In this document: piece by piece, positions 6,535 through 8,834 of the stretch
Layout of the letters: every line of letters starts with the position of its first letter
How positions within the stretch are numbered: position 1 is the first letter of the stretch
Assembly (NCBI GenBank): GCA_002477955.1
Contig: DLLE01000044.1
Coordinates: forward strand, 1 to 8,834
Reading direction: 5' to 3'
Length of the DNA stretch: 8,834 bases
Source of the DNA: Treponema sp. UBA7570
GTDB taxonomy: Bacteria > Spirochaetota > Spirochaetia > Treponematales > Treponemataceae
Notes under the pieces: generated by a model
Told to the model about the DNA's origin: nothing
The model's input: the letters and a program-made list of their open reading frames with translations, nothing else
The model's database searches: none
Made by a program: the position numbers and the translations under genes

Positions 6535-6975
6535 ATGAAAAAAACAATGCTGTTTTTGGCTGCAAATATTTTTATTTTTTCATTTTTTTCTTGTGCGCAG
6601 AAACTGCCTGTTCAAAAATTAACGGTGACAACGCAGAAAAGCGGGCAGGTTTGTGTTCTTGCGGAAGTTGCAAAAACTCAGGCGCAGCGCAGCCGCGGTT
6701 TTATGGAGCGCAAAAATATTCCGGCAGGGACAGGAATGATTTTTGTTTTTGAGCGCGACCAGATTTTGAGTTTTTGGATGAAGAATACGCCGCATCCTCT
6801 TTCGATTGCATACATCGACAGCGCAGGCACAATCCGCGATATTTTTGATATGACGCCGTTTTCTCTTTCTTCTGTAACAAGCACAGTAAGCGTAAGATAT
6901 GCGCTCGAAGTTCCAAAGGGCTGGTTTGAAGAAAATGGAATAAAGACGGGCGATAAAGTTTCTCTGCCAGAATAA
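6535..6975 (+). CDS. DUF192 family lipoprotein
   Basis: 146 residues. A hydrophobic signal ends in FFSC (Cys20), a plausible though not ideal lipobox, so the protein is probably exported and lipid-anchored. Residues 30-145 are a complete DUF192 domain with its hallmark motifs: RSRGFMER (52-59), GMIFVFE (67-73), FWMKNT (80-85), IAYIDSAG (91-98) and ALEVPKGWFEENGIKTGD (123-140). DUF192 proteins are small beta-rich proteins found across bacteria and archaea, often exported; their biochemical role is not settled, so none is assigned. The gene starts two bases after the TPR stop codon with only a weak GGA nine bases upstream, pointing to translational coupling. It converges on the next gene with three bases between stop codons. 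Confidence 0.9.
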   Translation: MKKTMLFLAANIFIFSFFSCAQKLPVQKLTVTTQKSGQVCVLAEVAKTQAQRSRGFMERKNIPAGTGMIFVFERDQILSFWMKNTPHPLSIAYIDSAGTIRDIFDMTPFSLSSVTSTVSVRYALEVPKGWFEENGIKTGDKVSLPE

Positions 6976-6978
6976 GGC

Positions 6979-7518
6979 TTAAAGGCTTTCTAAAAATTCA
7001 TCTTTCGATTTTTCTTCGATTGTTCTTTGAACATTGCTTTCGCTGAGCATTTTATTGAATTTTGCATTATCGATATATTTTAATGTAAGCGGACGTTCAA
7101 GGCTCATAATTACAAAATTATCTTGCCATGCTGAGCGTTTCGGGCTTATCAAAGATGGATTTCCGTATTTTTTAGAAAGGCTTGTAAAAACTGAGGCGTG
7201 GTCGATTTTTTTTTCGTTTAAATTGAGCGTAATAGAAAAAAGTTTATCATCAACAAACTGAAACCAGCAGCGCGTAAAAAAAGAATAAGCGTTTTTGGAA
7301 GCGTCTGTTTCGATTAAAACCTGCTTTGTTTTTGGAGAAAGGCTTACATCTCTGTCGCCGCGATAGCCAAAGTCGGTGTTCTTTTTTAGCTCGGATTTTA
7401 CCTCGTCAACGCTCATTCCAAGCTCAATTGAGCCGTACCCTTTCGGAAGTGCTGAACAAAATGCGGTGCAGGTAAAAAAAGCAAAAACGCAGAATGCAAA
7501 AAAACTGTTTTTTTTCAT
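6979..7518 (-). CDS. Small exported protein, function unknown
   Basis: 179 residues from the ATG at 7518. A TTG at 7527 overlapping the upstream stop codon would add three residues, but AAGGA at 7531-7535 is 12 bases from the ATG and only 3 from the TTG, so the ATG is preferred. Residues 1-23 (MKKNSFFAFCVFAFFTCTAF, then CSA) are a signal peptide. Just after it, GYGSIELGMSVDEVKSEL resembles the opening of BamE/SmpA-like and other small periplasmic folds (GM-x-x-x-EV). Later, FQFVDDKLFSITLNL, KKYGNPSLISP and LERPLTLKYID read as beta strands of a compact domain. I cannot place it in a named family. It follows the double-cNBD gene with only a few bases between, so they are probably co-transcribed and this product may be linked to that regulator. 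Confidence 0.85.
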   Translation of the reverse strand: MKKNSFFAFCVFAFFTCTAFCSALPKGYGSIELGMSVDEVKSELKKNTDFGYRGDRDVSLSPKTKQVLIETDASKNAYSFFTRCWFQFVDDKLFSITLNLNEKKIDHASVFTSLSKKYGNPSLISPKRSAWQDNFVIMSLERPLTLKYIDNAKFNKMLSESNVQRTIEEKSKDEFLESL

Positions 7519-7523
7519 AAAAA

Positions 7524-8720
7524 TCAACGTTCCTTGTGCTGTTTTCGGATAAACGCACTTTGTTTTATAAGTTCAAGACAATCTGGAACAAAAATTTTGT
7601 TTTCAGGCGAAAGCTTTATAACCGGCGAAAGTGAAAATTTCGGAACAAAGATGTTTTTTTCGTCCTGGCTAAGCCCGCACATAGTGGCAATATCCAAAGG
7701 AGTTAAATCTGTCTGATACGAAGTTTTGTTTTTTTGATCGATTGCAACCCGCGCCTTTTCAATCTGAAGAGCGAGCATATCGGTCATTTTGCTGATTGGG
7801 TCGCGAATCTGGCTGTTCAAAAGCTGTCTTTGCGTTTGAAAAAGCCTTTCTGCCAAAGTTGTTGTTAGTTTTGCAATAAGCTGCGGCTGGGTTTGAACCA
7901 TCTGGTTAAAGTTGGAGCGGTTTACGGTCATGAGTGTGCAATCTTCTTCGGCGATTGCGCAGGCAGAGCGAGGTTTGTTTTCGAGGAGAGCCATTTCTCC
8001 AAACATGTCGCCTTTTTTTAGAATTGCAAGCGTAACTTCCGAGCCGTCGACAACTTTTGAAATTTTTACGCGTCCAGACTGAATTATGAACATGTCGGCT
8101 CCGCTCTGCTGTTCCGCCATAATCATCGTGTCTTTTGGGTATTTTCTGAGCAAGTCTTGATTAGATTCAAAATAAACAGCCCGGCTTTTAGCTCTTAATG
8201 CGTTGAATCTTGTCTTTGCGAGAAGAACATTTATGCCGGCCGGATTTGCCTTTACATATTGATAATAAGCAAAGACCGCAATACTCGGTTTATTCATCTT
8301 GTCGTAATACGAAGCAACCCTGTAAATCTGCTCAGGACTTTGAGAAGCTGAATTATTTAAGGTTGCAAGAACGAGAGTGTCGTTCAAAAGCCGCATTCTG
8401 TTTGCAAAAGTGCGGATAATTTTCATAGCGACTGGAGTGTTTTTTTCGATAAGCTCAGGATATTGCTCGCGCCGGACAGAAATACAGACAACGTCAGTAA
8501 GCGCAAGCACTGTGTCCACCTGCGAATGGTTCGACATGCAGGAAATTACGCCGATAAAGTCTCCTGGGCCGAGTATTTCTTCTTTTTGGCCTGGGATCGA
8601 ATTTTCCTTGTGAACGCGTACATTTCCGCACTGAATAATATAAAAAATATTATTTTGAGGACGTCCTTCGACTGTGATATACGAACCACGCTTAAAATTT
8701 ACGAACTGTAATTGAATCAC
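7524..8720 (-). CDS. Crp/Fnr-like protein with two cyclic-nucleotide-binding domains
   Basis: 398 residues, cytoplasmic. Residues 8-112 are a first cNBD (FKRGSYITVEG, IFYIIQCGNVRV, LGPGDFIGV) whose phosphate-binding cassette is degenerate: the usual GE and Arg are replaced in IGVISCMSNHSQVDT. Residues 130-160 form a short TPR-like helical pair (YRVASYYDKMNKPSIAVFAY). Residues 185-300 are a second cNBD with an intact cassette, FGEMALLENKPRSA (240-253), including Glu242 and Arg251, so it could bind cAMP or cGMP. Residues 337-388 resemble a worn Crp-type winged helix (LTPLDIATMCGLSQDE, then NKIFVPDCLELIKQ), so DNA binding is possible but uncertain. The start is GTG at 8720, with GGGGA five bases upstream and a TATAAT box beyond it. 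It leads a minus-strand pair with the small exported protein. Confidence 0.9.
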   Translation of the reverse strand: MIQLQFVNFKRGSYITVEGRPQNNIFYIIQCGNVRVHKENSIPGQKEEILGPGDFIGVISCMSNHSQVDTVLALTDVVCISVRREQYPELIEKNTPVAMKIIRTFANRMRLLNDTLVLATLNNSASQSPEQIYRVASYYDKMNKPSIAVFAYYQYVKANPAGINVLLAKTRFNALRAKSRAVYFESNQDLLRKYPKDTMIMAEQQSGADMFIIQSGRVKISKVVDGSEVTLAILKKGDMFGEMALLENKPRSACAIAEEDCTLMTVNRSNFNQMVQTQPQLIAKLTTTLAERLFQTQRQLLNSQIRDPISKMTDMLALQIEKARVAIDQKNKTSYQTDLTPLDIATMCGLSQDEKNIFVPKFSLSPVIKLSPENKIFVPDCLELIKQSAFIRKQHKER

Positions 8721-8725
8721 GATAT

Positions 8726-8730
8726 TCCCC
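8726..8730 (-). promoter_or_regulatory. Ribosome binding site supporting a GTG start
   Basis: On the minus strand GGGGA lies five bases before the GTG at 8720. It supports the non-ATG start of the double-cNBD gene, which otherwise has no nearby ATG in frame. Confidence 0.6.
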
Positions 8731-8745
8731 GCTTCTTAATCAAAA

Positions 8746-8775
8746 ATTATAATGGAAAAATACGGAATTTGTAAG
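8746..8775 (-). promoter_or_regulatory. Promoter of the double-cNBD gene
   Basis: On the minus strand a perfect TATAAT (8751-8746) is preceded by CTTACA (8775-8770) at 18 bases, or TTACAA at 17. The -35 match is only moderate. The predicted transcription start near 8739 leaves a leader of about 18 bases that includes the GGGGA ribosome binding site. Confidence 0.6.
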
Positions 8776-8780
8776 CCTTG

Positions 8781-8830
8781 AAAAATCAAAAATGACGAAA
8801 GCTGTTTTAATGCTTTTTCGAGCTTCGTCA
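8781..8830 (-). terminator. Terminator of a minus-strand gene beyond the right edge
   Basis: TGACGAA (8793-8799) and GCT (8801-8803) pair with AGC (8821-8823) and TTCGTCA (8824-8830), a ten-pair stem with a single bulged A and a 17-base loop. Read on the minus strand the hairpin is followed by TTTTTGATTTTT. This is a good rho-independent terminator shape and implies that a minus-strand gene ends just outside the window. No coding sequence is visible in this last stretch. Confidence 0.6.
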
Positions 8831-8834
8831 CGAT

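Noticed and set aside
7525..7527. TTG start of the small exported protein overlapping the upstream stop codon
   Set aside because: The AAGGA site is only three bases from it but 12 bases from the ATG at 7518, and the signal peptide begins naturally at that ATG (MKKNSFF).
1..8834. CRISPR array, transposase, tRNA or rRNA
   Set aside because: No regularly spaced repeats, no transposase-like protein in any frame and no cloverleaf or rRNA-like sequence was recognised by eye.

Overview
The window looks like ordinary chromosome from a low-GC spirochaete, most likely a host-associated Treponema. This is inferred from gene content and style, not from a marker gene. The content is short exported or lipid-anchored proteins, a PilZ protein with a spirochaete-like layout, a double cyclic-nucleotide-binding-domain protein, a TPR protein and homopolymer-rich A/T spacers. 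I see no rRNA, tRNA, insertion sequence, phage gene or CRISPR array. Nearly all the window is coding. The non-coding edges are about 150 bases on the left and 114 bases on the right.

Left part (1-4202): an exported von Willebrand A (vWA) domain protein on the minus strand is divergent from a two-gene plus-strand operon. That operon encodes an unrecognised, mostly helical cytoplasmic protein and an XRE-type regulator with a cupin sensor domain, with reading frames overlapping by 26 bases. A terminator-like hairpin separates this pair from a predicted lipoprotein with a phosphodiester glycosidase (NAGPA/DUF2233) domain.

Middle part (4203-6975): a good promoter sits directly against the ATG of a PilZ-domain protein, so its mRNA may be leaderless. 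A GC-rich structured element resembling an interspersed repeat follows, and probably ends the PilZ transcript. After it come a TPR protein and a DUF192 lipoprotein, 2 bases apart and presumably co-transcribed.

Right part (6979-8834): a minus-strand pair converges on the DUF192 gene with only 3 bases between the stop codons. The pair is a Crp-like protein with two cyclic-nucleotide-binding domains and, downstream, a small exported protein. The right edge carries what looks like the terminator of another minus-strand gene lying outside the window.

Taken together the window encodes two probable nucleotide second-messenger receptors (PilZ for c-di-GMP; a CRP-type fold for a cyclic nucleotide), one small-molecule-sensing repressor and four exported proteins. 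I did not find a defence system, biosynthetic cluster or other clearly new multi-gene system. The most useful leads are the asymmetric double-cNBD protein, the possible leaderless PilZ mRNA, the structured repeat and the unknown protein coupled to the cupin regulator.
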